DNA from: Nocardioides sp. ChNu-153
GTDB taxonomy: Bacteria; Actinomycetota; Actinomycetes; Propionibacteriales; Nocardioidaceae
Direction: 5' to 3'
DNA: 58,177 bases
Assembly: GCF_030466625.1 (NCBI RefSeq)
Contig: NZ_JADEVT010000019.1
Location: forward strand, 1-58,177
Below, piece by piece: positions 33,028-42,020 of the stretch; positions within the stretch are counted from its first letter, which is position 1; each line of letters starts with the position of its first letter. A program made the translations under genes and the position numbers. A model generated the notes under the pieces. The model saw only the letters and a program-made list of their open reading frames with translations, was not told the origin of the DNA and searched no databases.

Positions 33028-33462
33028 TCAGGCCCGCTTCTCGACCTCGCGGGTGATGTTCGCGACGACGTCCTTGGCCAGCCGGGTGAAGCCCAGCTTG
33101 GCGATGGGGTCCGCGAGCTTGCGGAACCCCTTGAACGACAGGGTCGCGTGGTAGGTGATGCGGGTGCGGCCCGGGCCGGTCTCGACGAAGGTGATGTGGT
33201 CCTCCGCGACGACCGACCCGTTCTCGCCCCGGAAGACGAGACCGGTGTCGGTCAGCTCGGTCAGCTCGTAGACCAGCTCGGTCGTGCTCCGGCCCATCTT
33301 GGTGGTGTTGTCCCACGTGGACCCGACCCGCGGCTCGCCGGCGTCGCGCCGTACGCACTTCACCGTCGGCGGGTCCCACTCGACCGTGTTGGAGAAGTCG
33401 GCGAGATAGGTCCGCACCACCTCGCGGGGTGCGGACACGTCGAACGTCCGGCTGACCTCCAC
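33028..33462 (-). CDS. SRPBCC-family (START-like) protein
   Basis: A 144-residue small ligand-binding-fold protein. It starts VEVSRTFDVSAPREVVRTYL and continues NTVEWDPPTVKCVRRD and GRTRITYHATLSFKGFRKLA, the usual strand pattern of polyketide-cyclase-like SRPBCC proteins with a long C-terminal helix. Ligand unknown. GTG 33462 lies 7 bp after the Dps stop, so the two are co-transcribed and probably translationally coupled. The operon ends at a strong hairpin. Confidence 0.87.
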   Translation of the reverse strand: MEVSRTFDVSAPREVVRTYLADFSNTVEWDPPTVKCVRRDAGEPRVGSTWDNTTKMGRSTTELVYELTELTDTGLVFRGENGSVVAEDHITFVETGPGRTRITYHATLSFKGFRKLADPIAKLGFTRLAKDVVANITREVEKRA

Positions 33463-33469
33463 CGGGGCG

Positions 33470-34021
33470 TCAGCCGTCCGTGCGCGCGGCGTCGGTGGCG
33501 TCGTGCTCCGACGTGGCGCCCGCGGTGGAGAGGCGGCCGCCGATGTCCTCCAGGTGCGCCCGCACGAACCACTGGAACTTCTCGAGCTCGGCCGTCTGGC
33601 CGATGAGGAGGTCCTCGGTGATGGGGTCGAGGTCGCCCGCGAGCGCGATGGCCTTGCGGTTGTCCTCCACGACGCCGTTGTAGACGAGGTCGAGGGCACC
33701 GAGGTGCGCGAGCGCGGTGTCGCGGCCGACGGAGTAGTCGTCCCACGTGCGGTCCGCGATGACCGAGCCCGGCGTGCCCTTCGGCGAGCCACCGAGGGTC
33801 GCGATGCGCTCGGCGACCTCGTCGGCGTACCCGCGGACGAGCTCGACCTGCGGGTCGATCATCTCGTGCACGGCGATGAAGTGCGGGCCCACGACGTTCC
33901 AGTGGACGTGCTTCAGCGTCAGGTGCAGGTCGTTGTAGGCCGACAGGCGGGCCTGGAGCGAGGCGACGAGGTCGTTGACCTGGTCGGTGGACAGGCCGGG
34001 GACGGTGTACTTCACGTTCAT
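33470..34021 (-). CDS. dps: Dps-family DNA-binding ferritin-like protein
   Basis: A 183-residue Dps protein, a dodecameric iron-storage shell that oxidises Fe(II) with peroxide and protects DNA. KHVHWNVVGPHFIAVHEMID (residues 37-56) and ELVRGYADEVAERI carry the inter-subunit ferroxidase residues (His, Asp, Glu) and the conserved Trp41. The Ala/Asp/Thr-rich C-terminal tail is short and not strongly basic. ATG 34021 is preceded by AGAGGAA. The upstream 199-bp region is shared with a divergent hydrolase gene. I see no clear stress-sigma motif in it. Confidence 0.93.
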   Translation of the reverse strand: MNVKYTVPGLSTDQVNDLVASLQARLSAYNDLHLTLKHVHWNVVGPHFIAVHEMIDPQVELVRGYADEVAERIATLGGSPKGTPGSVIADRTWDDYSVGRDTALAHLGALDLVYNGVVEDNRKAIALAGDLDPITEDLLIGQTAELEKFQWFVRAHLEDIGGRLSTAGATSEHDATDAARTDG

Positions 34022-34220
34022 GCGCGTTCCTCTCGCTGAGGCCGCGCCGTCGTCCGACGGCGCGGGGGGTTCCGTTGCTCTCCTCCACCGTGCCACGAGG
34101 GCCCAAGATCTCCACAGGAATCTCAACAAGCTGGGGAGGAGGGGTTCGCGGCCCGGTACCCGCGACGCGGCGGACCACCCCCGACCCATCCGGCGCCGGG
34201 CCCGTGCCGAACGACCACCC

Positions 34221-35099
34221 GTGCGCCCCTCCGACTGGCTCCACGTGCGTCTCGGTCGCGCGCTGGCCCCGCTGACCGTCCGGTACGGCGAGCCGCTGCG
34301 GTTCGCAGGAACCGACCTGCCCCGGCCGCGACGGCTGCGGGTGCCGACGCGGCACGGTGCCGTGCCGGTGCTCGTCCACCGTCCCCCCGCGGCGCCGGCG
34401 ACGGGCGCCGGGGCCTACGTCCACCTCCACGGCGGGGCGTTCCTCATGAGGCACGTGCGGATGGACGACTGGTGGTGCCGCTACGTCGCCGCGACGGCCG
34501 AGGTCGTGACCGTGGCGGTCGACTTCGCGGTGGCGCCGCGGGCGACGTACCCCGTCGCGCAGGAGCAGTGCCACGACGTCGCGGCCTGGGTCGCCGGTGA
34601 GGGCGCTGCCGTGCTCGGCACCGACCCCACGCGGGTCGCGGTCGGCGGGTTCAGCTCGGGCGGCGGGCTGGCCGCGTCGGTGTGCCTGCAGGCGCGCGAC
34701 CTCGGATCGTTCGCGCCAGCGCTGCAGGTGCTCGGCGTGCCCGCGCTCGACATCGCGGCCGAGCCGGCCCACCGCCCCGGCATGATCAGCCCGGAGCTGC
34801 GGGCCCTCGTGCGGCGGGTCTACTTCCCCGACGCCGCCCGACGGGTGGAGCCCTACGCCTCACCGCTGCGCGCGACCACGCTGGCGGGCCTGCCGCCCGC
34901 CGTCGTGCTGACGGCCGAGCGCGACACGCTGCGCGAGGAGGGCGACCGGTACGCCGCTCGCCTGGCCGCCGAGGGTCTGCTCGCCTGGCACGACACGACG
35001 CCCGGCGTCGACCACTACTTCCTCACCGAGGACCCGGCGCGCGCCCGGGTCACGATGGCGCGCACCGCGGCCGAGATCGCCCGGCACTGCGCGGCCTGA
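34221..35099 (+). CDS. Alpha/beta hydrolase, hormone-sensitive-lipase type
   Basis: A 292-residue esterase of the HSL (alpha/beta hydrolase fold 3) family. The oxyanion motif HGGAF is at residues 70-74, the nucleophile elbow GFSSGG has Ser145, and the Asp and His come late in ERDTLREEGD and VDHYFL. Such enzymes cleave short-chain or medium-chain esters in the cytoplasm. GTG 34221 begins the conserved part; no strong ribosome site is visible. It diverges from dps and is convergent with the M13 peptidase. Confidence 0.9.
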   Translation: MRPSDWLHVRLGRALAPLTVRYGEPLRFAGTDLPRPRRLRVPTRHGAVPVLVHRPPAAPATGAGAYVHLHGGAFLMRHVRMDDWWCRYVAATAEVVTVAVDFAVAPRATYPVAQEQCHDVAAWVAGEGAAVLGTDPTRVAVGGFSSGGGLAASVCLQARDLGSFAPALQVLGVPALDIAAEPAHRPGMISPELRALVRRVYFPDAARRVEPYASPLRATTLAGLPPAVVLTAERDTLREEGDRYAARLAAEGLLAWHDTTPGVDHYFLTEDPARARVTMARTAAEIARHCAA

Positions 35100-35280
35100 G
35101 GCAGCGACGGGGTACGGAGCGGCTCGGCGCCCGCCGTACGTCGGGTGCGGCTGACGTCTATCGCGGTGCTGGTGTCAGGTGCGGTGCTGGAGCGTCTGCG
35201 CACGCCGTCCACCACGTGTGCAGTCGCCCGGACACCGCGTTACACGCCGCGGCGCGACCGCCCTCGCCGCCGTACCCCGC
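35100..35280. other. Non-coding spacer between convergent genes, 181 bp
   Basis: No gene or tRNA is visible. There are short complementary GC-rich runs (for example GTGCGG with repeated GGTGCTGG words near 35165-35190) but no clear terminator stem. Composition is slightly less GC-biased near 35150-35245. Confidence 0.4.
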
Positions 35281-37269
35281 TCACCAGATCCGCACGCGCT
35301 CCGACGGCTCGAGCCACAGACCGTCGCCCGGCTGCGTGCCGAACGAGGCGTGGAACTCGTCGAGGTTCCGCACGATGTTGGCCCGGAACTCCGGCGGGCT
35401 GTGCGGGTCGATCGTGAGGAACTGCCGCTCCTGGGCCTCGCGGCGCTTGGTGCGCCACACGTGGGCCCAGCTGAGGAACAGGCGCTGGGAGCCGGTGAGC
35501 CCGTCCTCGTCGCGCTCGGTCGCCGGGCCGCCCTCCGGGTCGAGGCCCAGCGAGATCAGGTACGCCTTGTGCGCGATCGTCAGACCGCCGAGGTCGCCGA
35601 TGTTCTCGCCGACGGTCAGCGAGCCGTTGACGTGCTCCTCGGGCAGGTTGCGGGGGCTGAACCCGTCGTACTGCGCGATCAGCGCCCGGCTCTTCACCTC
35701 GAACGCCGCGCGGTCGTCCGCGGTCCACCAGTCCTCGAGGTTGCCGTCGCCGTCGTACTGCGAGCCCTGGTCGTCGAAGCCGTGGCCGATCTCGTGGCCG
35801 ATGACCGCGCCGATCCCGCCGTAGTTCTCCGCCGGGTGCGCGTCGGGCGAGAAGAACGGCGGCTGCAGGATCGCGGCCGGGAAGCAGATCTCGTTGGTGC
35901 CGGGGTTGTAGTAGGCGTTCACGGTCTGCGGGAGCATGAACCACTCGTCGCGGTCGACGGGGGCGCCGATCTTCGCCAGCTCCCGGTCGGTCTCGAACGC
36001 GGCGGCGGCGGCGACGTTGTCGACGAGGTCGTCCGCCACCACGACCAGGTTGGCGTAGTCGCGCCAGCGCACCGGGTAGCCGATCTTCGGGACGAACTTG
36101 TCCAGCTTCTCCAGCGCCCGCTGCTTCGTGCCGTCCGTCATCCAGTCGAGGGTGCGGATCGAGCGGCGGTAGGCCTCGACGAGGTTCGCGACCAGCTCGT
36201 CCATCGCCTCCTTCGCCACCGGCGGGAAGTGGCGCGCGACGTACTCACGGCCGACGGCCTCGCCCAGCGCGCTCTCGGTGAAGGAGACGCCGCGCTTCCA
36301 GCGGGCCCGCAGCTCCGGCGTACCGGACAGGGTGCGGCCGTAGAAGTCGAAGTTGGTGCGCACCATCTCGTCGTGCAGGTAGGCGCCGAACGCCCGCAGC
36401 ACCCGCGTCGTCAGCCAGGTGCGCCAGCTCTCGATCGGCACGGCCTCGAGCACCTCGGACAGGTGCGCGAGGTACGACGGCTGCTTGACGACCGTCTCGG
36501 CGAGCAGCTCGTCGGCGCCGCTCGCCGCGCCGGAGAGGTTGCGCGCGTAGACCTCCCAGTCGAAGGCCGGGCACAGCTCGGTCAGCTCGGCGAACGTCAG
36601 CCGGTTGTAGGTCTTCTGGATGTCGCGGGTCTCGGCGCGCTCCCAGTGGCCCTGCGCCAGGCGCCGGTCGAGCGCCAGGACGGTCTCGGCCGCCTCCTCG
36701 GGGGCCTCGTGGCCGACGAGGGTGAGCACGCGGGTGAGGTAGGCGAGGTAGGCCTCGACCTGCGGCGCGAACTTCTCGTCGCGGTAGTAGGACTCGTCCG
36801 GCAGCCCCAGCCCGCCCTGGTAGACGTGGAAGAGGTAGCGGTCCGAGTCCTTCGCGTCGGTGCTGACGTAGGCGCCGAAGAAGCCCGTGCCGCCCACCCG
36901 CTCCAACTCGCCGACGAGCGCCGCCAGCTCGCGCAGGTCGCGCAGCCCGGCGACGGCGTGCAGGTAGGGCTGGACCGGGTCGAAGCCCTTCGCCTCGACG
37001 GTGTCCGTGTCCATGAACGAGCGGTACGCCGCGCCGATCTTGGCCGCGTCCGGGTCGAGCGTCGCGGGGTCGGCGTCGGCGTACTCCTCCACGATCGCCC
37101 ACACCTGCTCTTCCGCCGTGTCGGCGAGCGCGACGAACGGCCCCCAGCTCGAGCGGTCCTCCGGGATCTCGCTCTCCGCGAGCCACCGGCCGTTGACGTG
37201 ACCGAAGAGGTCGTCGGTCGGTCGGACGGCGGGGTCCATGCCTGCACGGGCGGCGTCGAGCATCGTCAC
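35281..37269 (-). CDS. M13-family zinc metalloendopeptidase (neprilysin/PepO-like)
   Basis: A 662-residue peptidase. The zinc motif HEIGHGFDDQG supplies two His and the catalytic Glu, and the third ligand Glu is in GENIGDLGG. NAYYNP is the substrate-backbone-binding motif of the family, and the C-terminal SERVRIW matches the conserved end. No signal peptide or membrane anchor is seen, unlike eukaryotic neprilysins, so it acts in the cytoplasm on oligopeptides, as in PepO and similar bacterial enzymes. GTG 37269 is chosen because TAGGGT lies seven bases upstream, the leaderless spacing seen at neighbouring genes. The next in-frame ATG is 37263. Confidence 0.94.
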   Translation of the reverse strand: MTMLDAARAGMDPAVRPTDDLFGHVNGRWLAESEIPEDRSSWGPFVALADTAEEQVWAIVEEYADADPATLDPDAAKIGAAYRSFMDTDTVEAKGFDPVQPYLHAVAGLRDLRELAALVGELERVGGTGFFGAYVSTDAKDSDRYLFHVYQGGLGLPDESYYRDEKFAPQVEAYLAYLTRVLTLVGHEAPEEAAETVLALDRRLAQGHWERAETRDIQKTYNRLTFAELTELCPAFDWEVYARNLSGAASGADELLAETVVKQPSYLAHLSEVLEAVPIESWRTWLTTRVLRAFGAYLHDEMVRTNFDFYGRTLSGTPELRARWKRGVSFTESALGEAVGREYVARHFPPVAKEAMDELVANLVEAYRRSIRTLDWMTDGTKQRALEKLDKFVPKIGYPVRWRDYANLVVVADDLVDNVAAAAAFETDRELAKIGAPVDRDEWFMLPQTVNAYYNPGTNEICFPAAILQPPFFSPDAHPAENYGGIGAVIGHEIGHGFDDQGSQYDGDGNLEDWWTADDRAAFEVKSRALIAQYDGFSPRNLPEEHVNGSLTVGENIGDLGGLTIAHKAYLISLGLDPEGGPATERDEDGLTGSQRLFLSWAHVWRTKRREAQERQFLTIDPHSPPEFRANIVRNLDEFHASFGTQPGDGLWLEPSERVRIW

Positions 37270-37276
37270 GGGGGCC

Positions 37277-37282
37277 ACCCTA
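37277..37282 (-). promoter_or_regulatory. Leaderless -10 element deciding the M13 peptidase start
   Basis: TAGGGT on the minus strand, seven bases before GTG 37269. It supports this start over upstream GTG codons, which would overlap the element. Confidence 0.55.
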
Positions 37283-37306
37283 GCCACGCGGGCTCAGCGC
37301 ACGGGG

Positions 37307-38278
37307 TCAGCGCACGCGGACCACGACCTTGCCGGTGGCGCGCCGCTCGTCGAGGTCGCGCAGGGCCTGCGCCGCCTCGTCGAGCGGGTACGACGCGCCC
37401 ACCGGCGGCTTCAGCGCGCCGCTGCGCAGGTGCGGCAGGAGGTCGGCCCACTGCTCGGCGACGTACGCCGGGTGGAACATCACGAACGCGCCCCAGCCCA
37501 CGCCGCGCACGTCGGTGTTGCCCAGCAGCAGCCGGTTGACCTTGATCTCGGGGATGCCCTGGCCGGCCGCGAACCCGATGACGAGCAGGCGGCCCTCGGG
37601 CGCCAGCGAGCGGACGGAGTCGAGGAAGGCGTCGCCGCCGACGACGTCGACGACGAGGTCGACCCCGCGACCGCCGGTCAGCTCCTTCACCGCGTCCTTG
37701 AAGCCGTCGAGCAGCACGACGTCCTCCGCGCCCGCGGCGCGGGCCACCTCGCCCTTCGCCTCCGTCGAGACGACGGCGATCGGCCGGGCCCCGAAGGCGC
37801 GCGCGACCTGGATGCTCGCCGTACCGACCCCGCCGGCGGCGCCGTGCACCAGCACCGTGTCGCCCGCCTGCAGACCGCCGCGGCGCAGCAGCGCGAAGTG
37901 GGCCGTCAGGTAGTTCATCGGCAGCGCCGCGCCCTCCTCGAACGACAGCTCGTCGGGCAGCGCCATCACGAACGGGGCCGGGGCGACGAAGAGCTCCGCG
38001 GCCGCACCGTGCCCGGCGACGGCGACGACCCGCTGGCCCTCGGCGAGACCGGAGCCCTCGGGGGCGCTGACGACCGTGCCGGCCACGTCCGTGCCCAGCG
38101 CGAACGGCGGCTCGGGGCGCACCTGGTACTCCCCCCGGCTCATCAGCAGGTCGGGGAACGCGATGCCGGCGGCGTGCACGGCGATCAGCACGTCGTCGGG
38201 GCCGGGGGTCGGGTCGGGCAGCTCGCCCGTGGTGACGTCGTCGGGTCCGGTGGGCGAGGTCACGATGGCAGCGCGCAT
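37307..38278 (-). CDS. NADPH:quinone oxidoreductase-like zinc-free medium-chain dehydrogenase
   Basis: A 323-residue MDR-superfamily enzyme of the quinone oxidoreductase type. It has the GroES-like N-domain (DVLIAVHAAGIAFPDLLMSRG), GTDVAGTV, and the NADPH-binding segment VLVHGAAGGVGTASIQVARA. It lacks the Cys cluster of zinc-dependent alcohol dehydrogenases. It would reduce quinones or alpha,beta-unsaturated carbonyls with NADPH. The ATG at 38278 follows TAACCT by seven bases, suggesting a leaderless transcript. Confidence 0.92.
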   Translation of the reverse strand: MRAAIVTSPTGPDDVTTGELPDPTPGPDDVLIAVHAAGIAFPDLLMSRGEYQVRPEPPFALGTDVAGTVVSAPEGSGLAEGQRVVAVAGHGAAAELFVAPAPFVMALPDELSFEEGAALPMNYLTAHFALLRRGGLQAGDTVLVHGAAGGVGTASIQVARAFGARPIAVVSTEAKGEVARAAGAEDVVLLDGFKDAVKELTGGRGVDLVVDVVGGDAFLDSVRSLAPEGRLLVIGFAAGQGIPEIKVNRLLLGNTDVRGVGWGAFVMFHPAYVAEQWADLLPHLRSGALKPPVGASYPLDEAAQALRDLDERRATGKVVVRVR

Positions 38279-38285
38279 GTGTCGG

Positions 38286-38291
38286 AGGTTA
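38286..38291 (-). promoter_or_regulatory. Leaderless -10 element of the quinone oxidoreductase gene
   Basis: TAACCT on the minus strand, seven bases before ATG 38278, in the 44-bp divergent region with the membrane protein gene. Confidence 0.5.
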
Positions 38292-38322
38292 CCCACGGGT
38301 CAGGGTGGGCAGGGAGGGGTCC

Positions 38323-39300
38323 ATGTCGACGGACCTCCACCTCCCGGTCGCGGACACCAGCACCGGGACCACCGCCGCGCAGGTGCTCGCCGGGCTCGCG
38401 GGTGCCGCCGCCCTCCCCCTCGTCGTGCTCGTCGGCGCGCCGGGCGGCTGGAGCGGCGTCGTCCTGACCGGCGTCACCGTCGCCCTGGTCACGCTGGCGG
38501 CGGGCTTCCTGCTCGGCCGCCTCGAGGTGCCGGGCGGGGCGACGTCGGCCGGGTTCGCCCTCGCCGTCGCCGTGCCGCTCCTGGCGCTCGCCGTCGGCCT
38601 CACGGTCGCCCTCACCTCCGTCGGCCCCGGTACGGCGGCCCTCGCCGCCGCCGGGCCGGTCGCCGTGCTGGCCGCGCTCGTCGCGGCGCTCGGCGTGCGC
38701 ACCCTCGTGGTGGTGCCCGACGGATCGGGCTTCGTCGGCTGCGTCGCGTGGGTGGGCGTCGCCGCGGTCCTCGTCGCGGCCTGGAGCCCCCTGCTGCTCG
38801 GCCAGCAGCGCGCGGCCGACCACCGCGGGGTGCTCGCCGGGCAGGTGGAGGCGGCGGGGATCACGCCGTACCTGCCGGAGATCGAGGGGTACGACGTCGT
38901 CGACCTCGACGTCCGCACGCCGACGGCCGGAGGGGACGGGACGACGCAGGTCGCGTTGACCTACCGCAGTGAGGAGGAGGGCAGCGGGCCCTTGCCGTCG
39001 CCGACCTACGTCTCGATCGACCTGCGGCCCTCGGAGCAAGATGCCTGCTCCGCGTTGACCTCGCTCCCGGAGGACTGCACCGACGGTCCCGACGACAGCG
39101 TCGTGGTCGACGAGCGTGGGACGGTCGACGTGGCCCTGTCACGCGACGGCGCCCTGCTCGTCGCGAGCAGCGAGGACGTCGAGCGCGACACGCTGATCGC
39201 CGCGCTGGTCGACGCGCCCGTCCTCACGCCCGCGCGGTTCGTCCGCGCCGCCTGCCCCGGCGTCGACGGCGAGCCGGGCGCCACGATCTGCGTGGAGTGA
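38323..39300 (+). CDS. Membrane protein with extracytoplasmic C-terminal domain
   Basis: A 325-residue protein. The first 160 residues contain five strongly hydrophobic helices (for example VVLTGVTVALVTLAAGFLLG). The remaining 160 residues are acidic and extracytoplasmic, with paired Cys (DACSALTSLPEDC and AACPGVDGEPGATIC). No family recognised. ATG 38323 has AGGGAGGGG just upstream. It is convergent with the M15 peptidase gene, 28 bp between stops. Confidence 0.75.
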   Translation: MSTDLHLPVADTSTGTTAAQVLAGLAGAAALPLVVLVGAPGGWSGVVLTGVTVALVTLAAGFLLGRLEVPGGATSAGFALAVAVPLLALAVGLTVALTSVGPGTAALAAAGPVAVLAALVAALGVRTLVVVPDGSGFVGCVAWVGVAAVLVAAWSPLLLGQQRAADHRGVLAGQVEAAGITPYLPEIEGYDVVDLDVRTPTAGGDGTTQVALTYRSEEEGSGPLPSPTYVSIDLRPSEQDACSALTSLPEDCTDGPDDSVVVDERGTVDVALSRDGALLVASSEDVERDTLIAALVDAPVLTPARFVRAACPGVDGEPGATICVE

Positions 39301-39328
39301 CCTGGCGCCAGCGGGGCTCAGCGGCTGA

Positions 39329-40594
39329 TCAGCGCGCCTCGACGAGCTGCGCGAGCTCGAAGTGCATGGGGTCGGTGTAGCCCCAGTCGCCGCCCCAGGC
39401 GAAGCCCCACTTCTTGAAGATCTGCACGACGGAGCGGTCGATGTCGCCGACGGTGCCGCGCTGGTTGCCCGACACGTTGAGGTCGACGGCGATGCCGAAG
39501 GAGTGCAACGACGGCTGGGTGGAACCCGCGATGAAGCGCGGGTAGTAGCAGCCGGCGTACTCGCCCGGGTCGATCTCGTCGGCGAGTCCCCGCTCGACGA
39601 CCTCGCGGAGCGCGGCCTCGAGCTGCGGCAGCATGACGCGGTGGCAGGTGACGCTGCCGAGGATCGGCACCTGGGCGGTGCGGATGTTCTCCGCCACCCA
39701 CGCCGGGTCCGGGGCGAGGCGGCCACCGTCGAGCACGCGGTAGTTGAACGTTCCGACGGCCGCCGCGACCGAGCCGCCGGTCAGCACCGCGGTCTGCTGC
39801 ACCGACACGTCGAGGTCGGGGCCGAGCACCTGCACCGACGCGCCGTCGCCGGCCGCCTCCTGCAGCGCGGGGCGCACCTCCTGCGGCGACGTCAGGCCCG
39901 TCGCGACGAGCACGGCGTTGTCGTCGGGGATGCCCAGCGTCTCGCCCCACCGCTTGTTGACCACGGCTTGCACGCGGGTGACCTGCGGCGCCAGCGCGCC
40001 GACGTGCAGGTCGGGCGCGTCGTCCTCGTTGCCCAGGCGGACGAAGCCCTCCTCGTCGCTCAGCTGCTCGCCGACGTCGGCCTGCAGCGCGACCTCGCCC
40101 GCCGCCACGCGCGTCCAGATGGTCTCGAGCTGGGCGCTCTCGGCGGGGGTGAACCGTCGGTACGACGCGGGGTCGACCGCCGCGACGGTCAGCACCTGGT
40201 CCTCGACCGGCACCTGGGCCAGGCCGATGGGCTCGGCGGCCTCGACCCCGGGCAGGGCACGGATCTCCTCGAGCGTCTCCTCGTCGATCGCGCCCTGCGT
40301 CGAGACGAGCACGTCGGCACCGAGCAGGCTGTCGGCGAGCGGGCCCGGCGGGTCGACGGCGTGCTCGGCCATCGTCGCGAGCCGCGGATCCGGACCGGCG
40401 CCGCCGGCCGACGGGGCCGCGGAACCGGTCGCGTCGCCGGTCGGGGTGCCGGCGACCGCCTCGGTGTCGGGGTCGGCCTCGGAGCCCTCCGAGCCCCCAG
40501 AGCCGCCCGCACAGCCCGCGAGCACGAGGCTCAGCGCCAGCACCGCCGCACCCGCGGCGACCCGGCGCGACCGCTCGTGGCGTGACGTCGTCAT
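39329..40594 (-). CDS. M15-family peptidase lipoprotein (VanY-like D,D-carboxypeptidase)
   Basis: A 421-residue lipoprotein: basic start, hydrophobic core, lipobox LAGC near residue 28, then a Gly/Ser/Pro-rich linker. The middle 200 residues are an unassigned alpha/beta region. The C-terminal 110 residues are an M15 zinc peptidase core: SLHSFGIAVDLN (His and Asp ligands) and DPMHFE (third His). Such enzymes trim D-alanyl or other peptide stems of peptidoglycan outside the membrane. ATG 40594 has GGGAGG upstream. A TACTCT -10 candidate is 22 bp away. Confidence 0.88.
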   Translation of the reverse strand: MTTSRHERSRRVAAGAAVLALSLVLAGCAGGSGGSEGSEADPDTEAVAGTPTGDATGSAAPSAGGAGPDPRLATMAEHAVDPPGPLADSLLGADVLVSTQGAIDEETLEEIRALPGVEAAEPIGLAQVPVEDQVLTVAAVDPASYRRFTPAESAQLETIWTRVAAGEVALQADVGEQLSDEEGFVRLGNEDDAPDLHVGALAPQVTRVQAVVNKRWGETLGIPDDNAVLVATGLTSPQEVRPALQEAAGDGASVQVLGPDLDVSVQQTAVLTGGSVAAAVGTFNYRVLDGGRLAPDPAWVAENIRTAQVPILGSVTCHRVMLPQLEAALREVVERGLADEIDPGEYAGCYYPRFIAGSTQPSLHSFGIAVDLNVSGNQRGTVGDIDRSVVQIFKKWGFAWGGDWGYTDPMHFELAQLVEAR

Positions 40595-40615
40595 CGGCTT
40601 CCCTCCCGACCCTCG

Positions 40616-40645
40616 AGAGTACCGTCCGGTAACGCGCGTCACACC
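40616..40645 (-). promoter_or_regulatory. Promoter candidate of the M15 peptidase gene
   Basis: On the minus strand TACTCT (40621-40616) with TGTGAC 16 bp upstream. The spacer contains the short inverted repeat ACCG-TC-CGGT. The predicted leader is about 15-20 nt and holds the ribosome site. Confidence 0.4.
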
Positions 40646-40668
40646 CGGTTCACCGAGGCCCGGAACGG

Positions 40669-41385
40669 TCAGGGCAGGGGCGGCGCGGCGTCCGCGCCCG
40701 GGGCGGGCAGGTGCCGGGCGGACGGCTGCGGGTCGGGCGTCCCTGGGGCCGCGGCCGCCGGGCCGCCCCGCTCCTCGGTGTCGAGCGCCGCGTCGAGCAC
40801 GACCCGGACGGCGCGGGCGAGCTCGGGGCGGGACACCACGTCGTACGATGGCACGTGGACGAACCCGGTGCGTGCGGCGGACGGGTCGTCGAGGCGACCG
40901 TGCGCGTGCTGCAGCAGGAAGAAGACGTGGTTGCAGACGAAGCGGCCCGCGTCGTGGGAGGGCGCCTCGGGCACGCCGGCCGCCCGCAGCGCCGCGTGCA
41001 CGGCGGCGAGCGGCAGCGACGAGGGCTCGGTCGCGGCGGCGCCGGGCACGACCGGCTCGCCTTGGGGCTGGTCGCCCGCGTTGTCGGGGATGCGGGCGCT
41101 CTGCTCGTTGACCGCCGTGGTCTCGGGCGTCACGGCGTCGCGGCCCAGCGCGAGACCGAGGGCGACGACGACGTCGGGCCGGTGCTCGGCGAGCAGCGCC
41201 TCGAGGGCGGTGCGCGACCCGGCGTACTCCACCGGCAGCACGGCGGTGACGAGCCGCTCGGGGCGGTCCCAGTCCTGCGCGACCAACGGCAGCACGTCGC
41301 CCGACGGGTTGACGGGCTCGTCGGCGAACGGCTCGAAGCCCGTGAGGAGCACGGTCGCCACGGGCGGGGTCGCCGGGTGGGTCAC
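40669..41385 (-). CDS. pcp: Pyroglutamyl-peptidase I
   Basis: A 238-residue cysteine peptidase (family C15) that removes N-terminal pyroglutamate from peptides. TGFEPFADEPVNPS is the family start. The triad is visible as Glu88 (TPETTAVN), Cys151 (FVCNHVFF) and His177 (GFVHVPS). ARIPDN after the Glu is also conserved. The protein is about 25 residues longer than usual because of a Pro/Ala-rich tail. The GTG start at 41385 overlaps the tetR stop as GTGA, so it is coupled to that regulator. Confidence 0.92.
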   Translation of the reverse strand: MTHPATPPVATVLLTGFEPFADEPVNPSGDVLPLVAQDWDRPERLVTAVLPVEYAGSRTALEALLAEHRPDVVVALGLALGRDAVTPETTAVNEQSARIPDNAGDQPQGEPVVPGAAATEPSSLPLAAVHAALRAAGVPEAPSHDAGRFVCNHVFFLLQHAHGRLDDPSAARTGFVHVPSYDVVSRPELARAVRVVLDAALDTEERGGPAAAAPGTPDPQPSARHLPAPGADAAPPLP

Positions 41386-42008
41386 GGGGCGGCGGGGGCC
41401 GGGTCGATCGCGAGCACCCGCGAGGCCACCCACACGACGTCGGCGGCGGTCTCGGCCGGGGTGCCGCTGGGCTGCATGACGTGGCTCAGCATCGAGCGCA
41501 CGACGACGTCGACGACCACCTCGCGCTGGCGCGGCGTCAGGTCGAGGTCGTACGGCGCGATCCGGTCGCCCAGCATCGTCTTGGCCGTCGTGAGCAGCGA
41601 CTCCGCGTGCGTGGTGAGCAGCGGCAGCAGCTCGGTCTCCGCGCCGTGGGTGGCCGAGACGACGGCGTGCAGCAGCTCGTTGTCCTGCGCCAGCTCGAGG
41701 ATCCCTCGGCAGGCCTCGCCGACCGCCGCGAGCAGGTCGTCGGGGTGCTCCTCGAACGCCCGGTCGACCTCGGCGAGGAAGCGGGCCAGCTCGTTGAGCA
41801 CCATCGCCTCGGCGAGGTCGGGCTTGCCGCCCACCTCGTTGTAGACGGTCTGGCGGCTGACGCCGACGGCGGCCGCGAGCCGCGCCATCGTCACCTTCGC
41901 CCACCCGTCGGTGCTCGTCAGGTGGGCGGCGGCCGCGAGGATCCGGTCGCGCAGCGACGGCCCGCCCGCACCGGTGCCCGGGGACTCCCAGCTGGGTGCG
42001 ACGGCCAT
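41382..42008 (-). CDS. TetR-family transcriptional regulator
   Basis: A 208-residue regulator with N-terminal helix-turn-helix (RDRILAAAAHLTSTDGWAKV then LAAAVGVSRQTVYNEVGGK). The C-terminal domain is of the type common in actinobacterial TetR proteins near alkane or lipid genes. ATG 42008 is preceded by TAGGAT with six bases between, and no ribosome site. Placed downstream of the alkB operon and translationally coupled to pcp, it resembles the TetR regulators often found after alkB-rubredoxin genes in actinobacteria, so it may control the operon. Confidence 0.92.
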   Translation of the reverse strand: MAVAPSWESPGTGAGGPSLRDRILAAAAHLTSTDGWAKVTMARLAAAVGVSRQTVYNEVGGKPDLAEAMVLNELARFLAEVDRAFEEHPDDLLAAVGEACRGILELAQDNELLHAVVSATHGAETELLPLLTTHAESLLTTAKTMLGDRIAPYDLDLTPRQREVVVDVVVRSMLSHVMQPSGTPAETAADVVWVASRVLAIDPAPAAP

Positions 42009-42014
42009 GGGTCG

Positions 42015-42020
42015 ATCCTA
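42015..42020 (-). promoter_or_regulatory. Leaderless -10 element of tetR, overlapping the preceding stop codon
   Basis: TAGGAT on the minus strand at 42020-42015, six bases before ATG 42008. Its first three bases are the TAG stop of the DUF4184 gene, so this regulator can be made independently of the alkB operon. Confidence 0.55.

Noticed and set aside
35100..35280. tRNA or small RNA gene in the convergent spacer
   Set aside because: No cloverleaf, no TTC-type T-loop or CCA-proximal stem could be built.
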